From BJGV01 sp964194745 (GTDB lineage Bacteria > Pseudomonadota > Gammaproteobacteria > Burkholderiales > Nitrosomonadaceae): 64,000 nucleotides of DNA. Location of the stretch: positions 1,488,001 through 1,552,000 of the forward strand of contig OZ252054.1 of the NCBI GenBank assembly GCA_965248035.1, read 5' to 3'. A program made the translations under genes and the position numbers. The notes under the pieces are model-generated. The model was not told the DNA's origin and did no database searches. It saw only the letters and a list, made by a program, of their open reading frames with translations. Shown here one piece after another: positions 1-7,532 of the stretch. The stretch's first letter is position 1. Each line of letters starts with the position of its first letter.

Positions 1-503
1 ATTTTGCTGCTGGCCTGTTGATGCCCTCGTATCTATTTCAGGCTGAAGCAGGAAAATATTCGGATGGTTTTACTGCAATTGAAAACCTGGCAGAATTGTG
101 CGAATCCTCGTTGACAGCCTCTGCAATTCGATATGCAGAGGTGACAGATGCCGCAATTGCCGTGGTTGTCAGTACTGGGGTAACTGTGAATTACTGTTTT
201 ACCTCCAGCTTAATGCGCGGAATTCGAGGTTATAAACATCCGCTCAAGGGCTCCTTCTTGCCACTGGATTCATTGACACGAGAATTCAATCAAATTCAAA
301 GCAACGTCATAGCCTCACAGCGAGACGATGATAGTGCTGATTTAATTGCATGGTTCCATGCAGATGACGAAATTGATGCTTGCGAAGAAGTCATTGGACT
401 TGGTGACTACGGAAAGACCCTTACAATTATTACTGCCAATCTTCCAGACCAAGAAGACGAAGAAATCGAGAACATAAGTTCGTTTTCACCACGCTTCAAG
501 TGA
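1..503 (+). CDS. ImmA/IrrE-type metallopeptidase, 3' fragment
   Basis: The gene enters from the left edge, in frame from base 3, and stops with TGA at 501-503. The first visible residues, FAAGLLMPSY, match the segment that follows the zinc site in ImmA/IrrE (DUF955) proteases, where an HExxH helix is followed by an alanine-rich stretch and LLMP. The HExxH part would lie outside the window, so catalytic competence cannot be judged. Family members cleave phage or ICE repressors or accompany an XRE regulator. The next gene is a serine recombinase, so a mobile-element setting fits. The TTG at 18 is only an internal leucine codon and is not proposed as the start. Confidence 0.8.
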   Translation, partial: FAAGLLMPSYLFQAEAGKYSDGFTAIENLAELCESSLTASAIRYAEVTDAAIAVVVSTGVTVNYCFTSSLMRGIRGYKHPLKGSFLPLDSLTREFNQIQSNVIASQRDDDSADLIAWFHADDEIDACEEVIGLGDYGKTLTIITANLPDQEDEEIENISSFSPRFK

Positions 504-578
504 TTCATTGTCTGTTTCTTACAGCCCTTCTGATTAATTGTGTAAGTTTAAGGTATACCCTATATCAACAGTTCCAGC

Positions 579-596
579 CTGACAGATAGGTGTCAG
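579..596. promoter_or_regulatory. Inverted repeat before the recombinase
   Basis: CTGACA and TGTCAG form perfect 6-bp arms around a 6-bp centre, about 90 bp upstream of the serine recombinase start. It could be an operator or half of a resolution site. It overlaps the motif TAGGTGTCAGAT (587-598), which recurs in variant form elsewhere in the island. Confidence 0.4.
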
Positions 597-682
597 ATTA
601 GGATTAGTATCTGTATTTATTGACATAAGCAAGAAAGAGTTATAGACTCTACCCTGACATATAAATAGGGAGGAGTACTATC

Positions 683-1258
683 ATGAAAGGTCAGAGGGTA
701 GGGTACGTTCGGGTAAGCACACTAGATCAGAATACGCAAAGACAGCTTGAGGGAGTTTCTCTCGATAAAATATTCAGGGATAAAGTTTCAGGCAGAGACA
801 CCAATCGTCCACAGCTACGAGCTGCTTTAAATCATGTTCGTGCTGGGGATATTCTAATTGTTCACAGCATGGATAGATTAGCCAGGAATGTAGAGGATAT
901 GCTGAGGCTTGTTAGGGAACTCAATGGTAAAGATGTATCTGTAGAGTTTGTGAAAGAGAACATGGTGTTTACTGCGGGTAGTGATGACCCTAGGTCTGTT
1001 CTGATGTTCACTATGCTTAGTGCATTTAGCCAATTTGAACGGGCTCTCATCAAGGAACGGCAAAGAGAGGGGATTGCTTTGGCAAAGGCAAAAGGGAATG
1101 TCTACAAAGGCAGGAAACCAGCTCTAGGCCCAGATAAGGTTACCGAGCTCCGTAAGCAAGTATCAGCAGGGGCAAATAAATCAAAGCTAGCAAAAGACTT
1201 CGGTATAAGTAGAGAGACTCTTTATCAGTATTTAAAACCAGGGCGGGTTAACAAATAA
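683..1258 (+). CDS. Serine recombinase (resolvase/invertase family)
   Basis: This 191-aa protein is a complete small serine recombinase. The N-terminal catalytic domain begins VGYVRVST, with the nucleophilic serine at residue 12, followed by the conserved MDRLAR segment near residue 63 and the long E helix (FSQFERALIKERQREG, about 113-128). A C-terminal helix-turn-helix (LAKDFGISRETLYQYL) closes the protein at about 169-184. Length and domain order match Tn3-type resolvases and DNA invertases. The ATG is preceded by GGGAGGAG at good spacing. Such enzymes act as a synaptic tetramer on short crossover sites. No transposase of the Tn3 type is visible next to it, so it may serve a plasmid- or island-derived unit. 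Confidence 0.93.
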   Translation: MKGQRVGYVRVSTLDQNTQRQLEGVSLDKIFRDKVSGRDTNRPQLRAALNHVRAGDILIVHSMDRLARNVEDMLRLVRELNGKDVSVEFVKENMVFTAGSDDPRSVLMFTMLSAFSQFERALIKERQREGIALAKAKGNVYKGRKPALGPDKVTELRKQVSAGANKSKLAKDFGISRETLYQYLKPGRVNK

Positions 1259-1312
1259 AACTGTCCGAATGTTTTTCACTATTGTTTGTACCTTTTAACA
1301 GTGGACAGGTTG

Positions 1313-1759
1313 TTAGCTGCATACCTTTATTTGGTGTTGGAACACTGGATAATGATTTTCTTTGATCTCTTTGAGAATATAACGATAGCTTTCCTTCAGT
1401 TCCGGCGATGGAGCAGGCTCTCTCTTAGATAAAAATGCAATTCTATCGGCTATGAGACTTGTCAAACACAGGCCTTCTCTTGCAAGATTGCACAGACTCT
1501 TTGTGGCGAGAACTCCTTCATCTGCATCATCTACTGACTTCTTTAGATCGTTCGGAATATCATTTATGAACTTTTTAATCTCTTCTGGACTTGCGTTGTC
1601 TGGGAGATTTTGAATAGGGTTTTCGATTGGCTTGTTCAAGACACCGATCATTTCTATGCTATCTATGTCGATGTTAAGAATCCTCCTATAATAGCTAATC
1701 AATAAATTATCATTTTTCTGTATCAAACCCAAATGTCGCTTAATTTCTTCGATACTCAT
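1313..1759 (-). CDS. Hypothetical protein, 148 aa
   Basis: I do not recognise this protein. It is soluble, mostly helical in composition, with repeated short helices rich in Ile, Leu, Glu and Lys and no membrane segment or signal peptide. A GAGGG ribosome site lies about 8 bases before the ATG at 1759, which supports real translation. It is transcribed towards the serine recombinase and away from the repeat-rich leader at 1781-2420. No catalytic motif is visible. It may be island cargo. Confidence 0.55.
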   Translation of the reverse strand: MSIEEIKRHLGLIQKNDNLLISYYRRILNIDIDSIEMIGVLNKPIENPIQNLPDNASPEEIKKFINDIPNDLKKSVDDADEGVLATKSLCNLAREGLCLTSLIADRIAFLSKREPAPSPELKESYRYILKEIKENHYPVFQHQIKVCS

Positions 1760-1780
1760 TAGATGTCCCTCACAAATTAG

Positions 1781-1873
1781 AGATTTAAAAAAGTAGAGCG
1801 TAATCGTATAAATTGGTAATTAGGTCATGTAGTTAAGGGTGAAAATTGTACCTAAAACCTCACTATTGCAGAA
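1781..1873. repeat. Leader repeat, copy 1
   Basis: About 93 bp that recurs at 11003-11093 at roughly 85% identity by eye, including shared runs such as GTAGAGCGTAAT and GTAATTAGGTCAT. Two further shared blocks follow in the same order: GTCTCTTACCAGGGGT at 2331-2346 and 11147-11162, then a TCAGAACACC..AAGGA block just before 2390 and 11250. The second copy leads into a ParB-like gene; this one leads, after a longer spacer, into a dead integrase. Confidence 0.7.
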
Positions 1874-1892
1874 CCCCCCTTTGATATACCTA

Positions 1893-1946
1893 TAGTGTTA
1901 ATAGTAGTGTTACTAGTAGTGTACTTAAAGTGTACTAGTGGTGTAA
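1893..1946 (+). repeat. Phased octamer repeats (iteron-like)
   Basis: Five related octamers, TAGTGTTA (1893), TAGTGTTA (1905), TAGTGTAC (1917), AAGTGTAC (1928) and TGGTGTAA (1939), are spaced 12, 12, 11 and 11 bp apart, one helical turn each. Looser copies continue to about 2015. They lie in the 735-bp gene-free stretch 1760-2494. Replication iterons or arm-type integrase sites are possible; the function is not shown. Confidence 0.55.
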
Positions 1947-2494
1947 CTAAAGTAGCTACTACCTTTTGTGTTCAATGTGGTGTAGTAGCGCCTACCACTT
2001 CCTATAGTGTCTCTTACTACTACTTACTACATAGACCATCCAACCATGTTGAACCTACAGTTTAAGATACTTAGTTAGCCCAGTAGGACTACTGCAGTGT
2101 TCTCGTAGTAATGTGTTCTCATCACTGATTCAAATTCAATAAAGGAAAGAAATAGCTGTTCAGTCCCTTATGGGGCTACAGTGGACTGAAATTTTACTAT
2201 GTATTTGTTATTTGCTCTCTACGGTAGTAAGTCAACACAACTGTTCTGAGTACATACGATGCAGCATTACATTCCTCACTTCATAACTAGCCCCTAGTCT
2301 GAACAGTCACTAGTTTTATTTCTGGTCTCTGTCTCTTACCAGGGGTATTTTGTATGAGCGATGGTTTACTTCAGAACACCTTAAGGAACCATAGGATTCA
2401 ATAGGGGCCATGAGTTGGTGCGCTCCATTGAATTCAGGACGAAACGAAAACTCCAATATTACTTCATTAAAGAACTAAAAGTATTAAACAAAGC

Positions 2495-3548
2495 ATGAGC
2501 ATAAAGAAAAAAGGTAAAATGGGTTTCTACTGGTGTGACTTCTATCTCGCTTCGGGAGTGAGGGTGCGGAAGTCGTTACGTACTAGAAACCAAGCAATGG
2601 CAGAACAAGCTGAAGTTAAATTAAAACTAAAGTATTTGAATAAAGATGAGTTATCAAGTGAAAATGACCTAACTTTATCTCAAGCATTTATTCACGCTCA
2701 TAGCGCGCGTGATAGCTGGAGGTCAGCCAAGAGTTTTAAGTCCATTCAGGGCGACTATGATGCTGTAGTTTCTCATTTTGGAGAGTCTTGTGGGCTATGT
2801 AATCTTACTGATGACGTGTTACTAGACTATGGAGAGAGGTTATTTAATTCAGGATTATCCGCAAGTAGTATCAACAAGAAATTTAGTATTATTTCTGTAT
2901 TGTTTGATGAGGCCATCAAGTGGAGGATATACCGAGGACTCAAACCCAGAATCTTTCGTTATAAGGTAAATGGCCATCGCACAAGGATTGTTACTACTGA
3001 GGAGGAGGCACTAGCTATCTCCATATTAAAGGAAGATAGGGACAATCCTTGGTCTTTAGCAATGGCTGATCTAGTAGTAGTTCTAGCTGATACTGGTATG
3101 AGACTATCAGAAGCATTGAAACTGAAAAAAGTTAACTTCTTTCCTGAACACAAGTCTGTATTGGTAACTGATACTTTGAATGATGAGAATAGGTCTATAC
3201 ACCTCACAGAACGCTCCTTAGGCATCCTACAGGCACGAGCAGAGCAAGGACATGCAACGCCTCCTACATCCTCTTACAAGTGGCACTACAGCTTCTAAAA
3301 TATGGTGCAGAGTGCGTGTTCAGATGGGACTGGAGGATGACCTAGAATTTCTCTTAAGCTCATTCAGAAATACATTTGCTAGTGCCTTAGCAAATGCTGG
3401 TGCTAATTCATTTCTCTTGCAGAAAGCCATGGGGCATAAGTGCATTGTATCCACTCAGCGATGTGTTAGCGTATCCACAGAAGCACTGAAAGGATTAGAA
3501 AGTATCATCGAAGAAAGAACAAATAACCATAAATTACTTGCTGCTTAA
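2495..3548 (+). pseudogene. Tyrosine integrase, frameshifted and catalytically lost
   Basis: A phage-type tyrosine recombinase is spread over two frames. The first part (2495-3298) carries the N-terminal arm and core domains and the box I arginine in TGMRLSEAL. The reading frame shifts near 3260, and the second part (ending 3548) carries TSGTTASKIWCRVR, SSFRNTFAS and MGHKCIVSTQRC. The usual histidine of the HxxR box is serine here, and the catalytic tyrosine of the TQRY motif is cysteine. So the protein would be dead even if the frameshift were repaired. This is an old integrase relic of the island rather than a sequencing slip. Confidence 0.85.
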
Positions 3549-3829
3549 TCAAGTAAATATCAATACTTGGGGCAGCCTTTCATACAGCAGTTTATCCTAG
3601 GGTTACAGTAGTTTGTCTTGCTACTTTACATTAATGTTATTCACTCATTAATGTGTTTATCTCTTGGAAATCCACTTCAGATATCCAATCAAGTTGCGCT
3701 AAATTAATTAGTTTAAAGCTCTGTAGGTGAAGAACCATAAGCAAAGATAGATCAATATCTGCCCAAATTTTATTCGACGGCCATCTATAACAAACTTTCT
3801 GTTATTGGCTGTAAAGGCACTTTCAATTG

Positions 3830-4036
3830 CTATTGTGTGTGGCAAGCACGAGAACAGTAATAGCAGCCGTTTGATTGTGGATAATATTTTCTTGCTTCCC
3901 GAACAGCAGGGAAGCAAGAGCTAAAATCACCTAAGTAAATCCTGTTTTCTGGATTGGGCAAAAAAGCGCATCCTGGTGTATGTACTTCGTGGTCACCATT
4001 GGCTTGCGCATTCTTGTTGACATAGTATCTAGACAT
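3830..4036 (-). CDS. Small cysteine-rich conserved protein, 67 aa
   Basis: The protein begins MSRYYVNKNAQANGDHEVH and ends with a cysteine cluster, NGCYYCSRACH. I recognise the pattern as a conserved small protein of unknown function found scattered in bacteria. The histidine (HEVHTPGC) and the four cysteines suggest metal binding or disulphides. The ATG at 4036 is chosen over the TTG at 4048 because GGAG sits 7 bases before it. The gene follows the 56-aa gene at 4118-4288 on the same strand by about 80 bp, so the two may form one transcript. Confidence 0.75.
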   Translation of the reverse strand: MSRYYVNKNAQANGDHEVHTPGCAFLPNPENRIYLGDFSSCFPAVREARKYYPQSNGCYYCSRACHTQ

Positions 4037-4117
4037 TCTTTGCTCCAAATAAGTTAAAAGGGCTAGCTGAACATGCTTATGCTTATCTTTAACGGATTAC
4101 CTTGAAGTGAGCAGCCC

Positions 4118-4288
4118 TCAATGCTTCGTAGGATCGACAAGAACGTATTCTTGGCCTCTCTTAAGGGTCGGGGGTAACGGTTCACCTTTAGTAACCGTTC
4201 TTTCCTTGCCGATTTGTATGCCGCGTGGGTTAACAATTCCGTACTGGCCAGAACGAGGGGCTTTTTGACCTGGGCGATATTTTTTCAT
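4118..4288 (-). CDS. YjzC-like small protein, 56 aa
   Basis: The sequence begins MKKYRPGQKAPRSGQYGIV and ends EYVLVDPTKH. The opening K..PGQKAP..G.Y resembles the YjzC family of small basic proteins of unknown role. A GGAG site lies 8 bases before the ATG. It is the first of two small minus-strand genes, followed by the cysteine-rich gene at 3830-4036, and it lies back to back with the XRE-ImmA pair. Family assignment rests on the N-terminal motif only. Confidence 0.7.
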   Translation of the reverse strand: MKKYRPGQKAPRSGQYGIVNPRGIQIGKERTVTKGEPLPPTLKRGQEYVLVDPTKH

Positions 4289-4493
4289 AATTAAGCTCCA
4301 TTTGAGAAAATCTTAAAAAACACGATTGATGAAAGCTATTTTGCATAATCTTTAGAGGTGGCGCATATCTATCTTTTTGATTAAATTTTCGTTATAATCA
4401 CAATTTCATCATTATTGGCGTAAATATTTCAATATAACGAAATTATACGTGCTTTAACGAAAATTACAACCCTAAATGCTGTAGGAGGATTAA

Positions 4494-4922
4494 GTGGTTG
4501 ATACTATTGATAAGAGACAGTGGATTGGCAATAGAATTAGCGCTCTAAGAAAAATAAAAGGACTGACATTACAGAAGCTTTCTACTGAAACTAACATTAG
4601 CATTGGTTATTTGTCAGATTCTGAGCGTGGCGCGTCCGCTCTCTCAGGTGAAAAGATTGCATTACTTGCTAGAGCATTATGTACTAGTACCGATTATCTT
4701 CTATCTGGAGTAACACCACCTTCTAGTTCCAATACAGATGAAATCAGCATTCCACGGGCTTTGTCAGAAGCTGCCGTAGAATTAGGCTTAACGTATGATC
4801 AAACTAAACGTCTTCTGGATGGCAGACAATCTCTTGTTGCTAGAAGATCCAGTAACAAAGAGCAAGATTGGGACTTGGAAAAATGGATTATCTTCTATAA
4901 AACAGTTAAGGATTATTTATAA
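4494..4922 (+). CDS. XRE-family transcriptional regulator, 142 aa
   Basis: A Cro/CI-type helix-turn-helix occupies roughly residues 10-65 (RISALRKIKGLTLQKLSTET then SIGYLSDSERG). The start is GTG at 4494, preceded by a strong AGGAGG. The stop overlaps the start of the downstream metallopeptidase in TAATG, so the two are translationally coupled. This order, XRE regulator then ImmA-like protease, is the standard pair in which the protease cleaves the repressor to induce a mobile element or stress genes. The C-terminal half is probably the dimerisation or protease-target part. Confidence 0.88.
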   Translation: MVDTIDKRQWIGNRISALRKIKGLTLQKLSTETNISIGYLSDSERGASALSGEKIALLARALCTSTDYLLSGVTPPSSSNTDEISIPRALSEAAVELGLTYDQTKRLLDGRQSLVARRSSNKEQDWDLEKWIIFYKTVKDYL

Positions 4923-5926
4923 TGCGAGCTTATGAAGTCAGGAGTACATCGCTGGAACACATGCATCGTTTGGATGCGATACGTGAATATATGGACGTCA
5001 AAGCAAAAGTTAATGACCCGGATTTTGAAACAGAAGTAATCGTGGCTAGTAAGAGAAAATTAGAAAACAACTACAACAACTCAGCAATGGTCGATAATGG
5101 CGAACACTTCATTTCGAACATTGCATCAAATCTTAACATAGCGTTTGAAGAAATTCGTACTCCTGAAGATGTAACTTATCTTCAAAATAAATGTTTAAAA
5201 CAAAATGAGTTGGGATTTGGTCAGTTGGAATTAGAACTTCAAGTTCCGAATGTTGATGCGCTTTTATTTAAACGTCAGCATAAACCTAGCCATTATGTTG
5301 CTGTTCTCAATCTTCAAGATACAGAGGCTCGAGTTTATTGGAATAAAGCGCACGAGGTTTCCCACCGACTCATTGAGCCGCCTCAAAAAGAATTATTTCA
5401 TCGACATAGGACCAATCAGAAAAATCGCGTCGAACATATAGTAGATTTAGTTGCAGCAGAAATCGCTTATTACACGCCATTATTTAGGCCTATTGTCGAT
5501 AGATATGTAAATAAGCCATTGACATGGGATGTTGTTGAAGAGATACAAAAAAGTTTTTCGCCAACATCCAGCTTAATTGCTGTTACCAAAGCAATTATCA
5601 AACATTGGCCAGCACCTGTGTTTCTTATTGAATCAAAATTAAGAGGTCGGAAAAATAATAATTTGCAGGATCAAGCGTTACGCGCAGCTGTTACTGACAG
5701 GAATGTATCGGCAAATAATTCGAATATATTTTTCTTTCCAAATATGCGAGTACCTGAATCAAGTTCGATCCATTACTCATTTATGACTGCATCGCGGCAA
5801 GATGCTATTGAAAATCTATCTAACTGGGTAACTTCTAGGGGGGATAAACTTTTATCCCGAAAAACATTCACTTCTGCGAGACCATATGGACAGCAGGGTA
5901 CATTGGCCTTGATCTCACTTGTTTAA
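4922..5926 (+). CDS. ImmA/IrrE-type zinc metallopeptidase, 334 aa
   Basis: The zinc-binding motif HEVSH is at residues 144-148, followed by a downstream glutamate-bearing helix (VEHIVDLVAAEIAYY, about 170-184) that would provide the third ligand. This is the COG2856/DUF955 pattern. The N-terminal 130 residues and C-terminal 140 residues have no motif I can name. It is coupled to the XRE regulator by a 1-base overlap, and its likely substrate is that regulator (inference from ImmR-ImmA pairs). A second, truncated member of the family lies at the left edge of the window. Confidence 0.85.
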   Translation: MRAYEVRSTSLEHMHRLDAIREYMDVKAKVNDPDFETEVIVASKRKLENNYNNSAMVDNGEHFISNIASNLNIAFEEIRTPEDVTYLQNKCLKQNELGFGQLELELQVPNVDALLFKRQHKPSHYVAVLNLQDTEARVYWNKAHEVSHRLIEPPQKELFHRHRTNQKNRVEHIVDLVAAEIAYYTPLFRPIVDRYVNKPLTWDVVEEIQKSFSPTSSLIAVTKAIIKHWPAPVFLIESKLRGRKNNNLQDQALRAAVTDRNVSANNSNIFFFPNMRVPESSSIHYSFMTASRQDAIENLSNWVTSRGDKLLSRKTFTSARPYGQQGTLALISLV

Positions 5927-5937
5927 TCTAGGTATGA

Positions 5938-6234
5938 CTAGGCTGCTGCACCTAAAGCAGAGACTTCCTCTAATACTTTAGGGTTTCTTAGAGCGACCTT
6001 GACGAGCGTCACCGCGGCGCTGTCAGGCTGTTTACGTCCTTGCTCCCAGTCTCTGATTGTAGCCACAGGGACACCCAACAATTTTGAAAAGGATGGTTGG
6101 GATTTTTTTAGCTGTTTCCGAACGGAAATTACCAGTAGCTTTTCTGGTGTCCAGACTTTGGCTGGGGCACCAGCTTTGATAGCTAGCACATCATCAAGCA
6201 GAACTTGTCCAGCTTTACTCATTTTCTTAGCCAT
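5938..6234 (-). CDS. HigA-type antitoxin (XRE)
   Basis: This 98-aa protein has a helix-turn-helix in its middle (FSKLLGVPVATIRDWEQGRK, about 50-69), matching HigA/NadS antitoxins that partner RelE/HigB-type toxins. The start overlaps the 3' end of the toxin gene by 8 bases, and the toxin-first order is typical of higBA. It should bind the toxin and repress the shared promoter, where a palindrome at 6547-6561 lies just before the toxin start. The gene ends 11 bases from the convergent ImmA gene. Confidence 0.88.
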   Translation of the reverse strand: MAKKMSKAGQVLLDDVLAIKAGAPAKVWTPEKLLVISVRKQLKKSQPSFSKLLGVPVATIRDWEQGRKQPDSAAVTLVKVALRNPKVLEEVSALGAAA

Positions 6235-6535
6235 TGATAGCCTCCTTAATTTTCTTCAATTCATGAGCCGGAATGTACTCACGCTCATTCTTTGCATACA
6301 TGGTGAGAAGCCAGATTTCCTGGTCAGAACTGTTAAAATAAACAACCCGTACGCCACCTTGTTTTCCTGCACCCTTCTTACCCCAGCGAATTTTTCTGAC
6401 ACCACCAGAGCCTGGAACAACTTCGCCCGCATTAGGGGTGCTGGCTATATACACAACAAAATCTTCATACTGTTTGGGCGCCCAGACTTTAGCTGCTTTT
6501 GCACTGAATTCCCTTGTTTCGATGACTGTATTCAT
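6227..6535 (-). CDS. RelE/HigB-type toxin
   Basis: This 102-aa protein has the RelE-superfamily pattern seen in HigB-2 toxins: GGVRKIRW near residue 45, then GVRVVYF (about 61-67) and WLLTMYAKNE (about 75-84). Members are ribosome-dependent mRNA interferases. It precedes and overlaps its antitoxin gene. The operon probably stabilises the island. No residue loss is obvious. Confidence 0.88.
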   Translation of the reverse strand: MNTVIETREFSAKAAKVWAPKQYEDFVVYIASTPNAGEVVPGSGGVRKIRWGKKGAGKQGGVRVVYFNSSDQEIWLLTMYAKNEREYIPAHELKKIKEAING

Positions 6536-6546
6536 GTTTTATGATA

Positions 6547-6561
6547 TACGGCTGTGCCGTA
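6547..6561. promoter_or_regulatory. Operator-like palindrome of the toxin-antitoxin operon
   Basis: TACGGC and GCCGTA form perfect 6-bp arms around a 3-bp centre, 12 bp upstream of the toxin start codon. Placement suits autorepression by the antitoxin. Confidence 0.5.
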
Positions 6562-6566
6562 CCATG

Positions 6567-6613
6567 TCAAGTTTAATTTAGCTCCTATATCAAGTTTAAT
6601 TTAGCTCCTATAT
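6567..6613. repeat. 23-bp tandem repeat, two copies
   Basis: Two identical 23-bp units (6568-6590 and 6591-6613), each containing AGTTTAATTTAGCTCC, lie between the toxin operon and the first transposon. They run directly into the motif ATCTGGCACCTA at 6612-6623. Confidence 0.85.
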
Positions 6614-6651
6614 CTGGCACCTACAGTACACCTTAAATCCGTATAAGCAAT
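6612..6651. repeat. Island-end repeat, copy A, split by a transposon
   Basis: The sequence ATCTGGCACCTACAGTAC and the bases after it, continued on the far side of the transposon (9491-9527), resemble 12282-12365. If the transposon and one target copy are removed, the two segments align over about 85 bp with scattered mismatches. In copy A the repeat lies directly downstream of a tyrosine integrase 3' end (9528-9650, minus strand), the usual place for an attachment site. Confidence 0.5.
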
Positions 6652-6652
6652 G

Positions 6653-6676
6653 GGAATTATATACATTAGTCACAAA
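6653..6676 (+). repeat. Left terminal inverted repeat of element 1
   Basis: Perfect complement of 9458-9481 over 24 bp. Its first bases, with the adjacent G at 6652, are the same GGGAATTATATAC that opens the ends of element 2. Confidence 0.95.
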
Positions 6677-6682
6677 ATCCAG

Positions 6683-6847
6683 CTATCCTATGCTTCTTAT
6701 AGGTCTGAAAATCGCCTTTCGAACAGTTTTTCTACTTACTCCGGGCATATTCACTATCTGTTCATTTTCAGCTTTGGATGGTTGATACTTATTCTGTTGC
6801 GGCATATCTATGACTCTCTCCGGCGTTTTGATTTCTCTTTTATTCAT
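6683..6847 (-). CDS. Small 3' cargo gene of element 1, 54 aa
   Basis: ATG at 6847 overlaps the last 8 bases of the endonuclease gene, and the stop lies only 6 bp before the terminal inverted repeat. The protein begins MNKREIKTPERVIDMPQQ and contains PGVSRKTVRKAIF, which could be a short helix-turn-helix. I know no family for it. By position it could be a controller or an accessory of the restriction system. Element 2 carries a gene in the same place with unrelated sequence. Confidence 0.5.
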   Translation of the reverse strand: MNKREIKTPERVIDMPQQNKYQPSKAENEQIVNMPGVSRKTVRKAIFRPIRSIG

Positions 6848-7532
6848 GACTGCCCCCTGTGTACTGTTCCAATAATTCAGGAATTTCACCTAGGGGAAAA
6901 ACATAGCTCTTTGGCGGTGTTTCCCTCTGGTTCTTTCTCAACTCTGTGATTCGTTGACGATCGCGTTCTTCGTAGTACGCTCCGTCTACTATAATCAACA
7001 AAACAACATCACGATTTTGACACTGCAAAAAGCGTTTCATCAGCTCTGCCATTTCCTTGTACTGACTGTCCTGGTTTCCCCCGCCTTCCTGTGTATATTT
7101 ATGCATAGCGTAAAATGTCTTGCCCCCGGTTCTCCATCTGAAGTCGAGAGATTTTCCGGGCAGTTTACGTCTGTTCGTTTCTGATTCGATGTTTCCATCA
7201 CTGGAAACTTTAAGGGCATTCTTGCCGGACTTCTGTAGCACTTCAAAATCACTTACCCATGGTAAAGTCTCTATCCACCCAGCCGCCGCTACTTCATGCA
7301 ATCCGGTTCGGCGAGGCTCTTTTGCAAACCATGCAGCAAACATACTATCCGTTCTTATCTTCTGTAATACGTCATTTTCTCTGTAGCCAAATCTCCACAT
7401 AAACCCCCGTACACGCTTGATAAGACGTCCTGTTCTGCTTTCTGCTTCCTGTGTGACATCTTCATGTGCTTTCTTCCATTCCAGTCGTTCTATAGACTTA
7501 TAATCAGGCGGCGGACTGTGTTTAACCGACAT
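6840..7532 (-). CDS. Putative type II restriction endonuclease, 230 aa
   Basis: The gene starts inside the 3' end of the methyltransferase gene (11-base overlap). Residues 128-133 (SLDFRW, D130) followed by MHKYTQEGGGNQ (K145) give a D-x(14)-K arrangement reminiscent of a PD-(D/E)xK core, although the usual acidic residue two before the lysine is methionine-histidine here. A hydrophobic strand, VVLLIIVDGAYY, lies at about 176-187. Direct pairing with a methyltransferase in a mobile element is the main support. No recognition site can be inferred. It could alternatively be a methyltransferase-associated protein without nuclease activity. Confidence 0.65.
   Translation of the reverse strand: MSVKHSPPPDYKSIERLEWKKAHEDVTQEAESRTGRLIKRVRGFMWRFGYRENDVLQKIRTDSMFAAWFAKEPRRTGLHEVAAAGWIETLPWVSDFEVLQKSGKNALKVSSDGNIESETNRRKLPGKSLDFRWRTGGKTFYAMHKYTQEGGGNQDSQYKEMAELMKRFLQCQNRDVVLLIIVDGAYYEERDRQRITELRKNQRETPPKSYVFPLGEIPELLEQYTGGSHE

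Noticed and set aside
1893..2040. CRISPR array
   Set aside because: Repeats are 8 bp with 11-12 bp period and no spacers.
3708..3917. 69-codon frame on the minus strand ending TYRALN
   Set aside because: It overlaps the better supported cysteine-rich gene in another frame and has no ribosome site or family motif.
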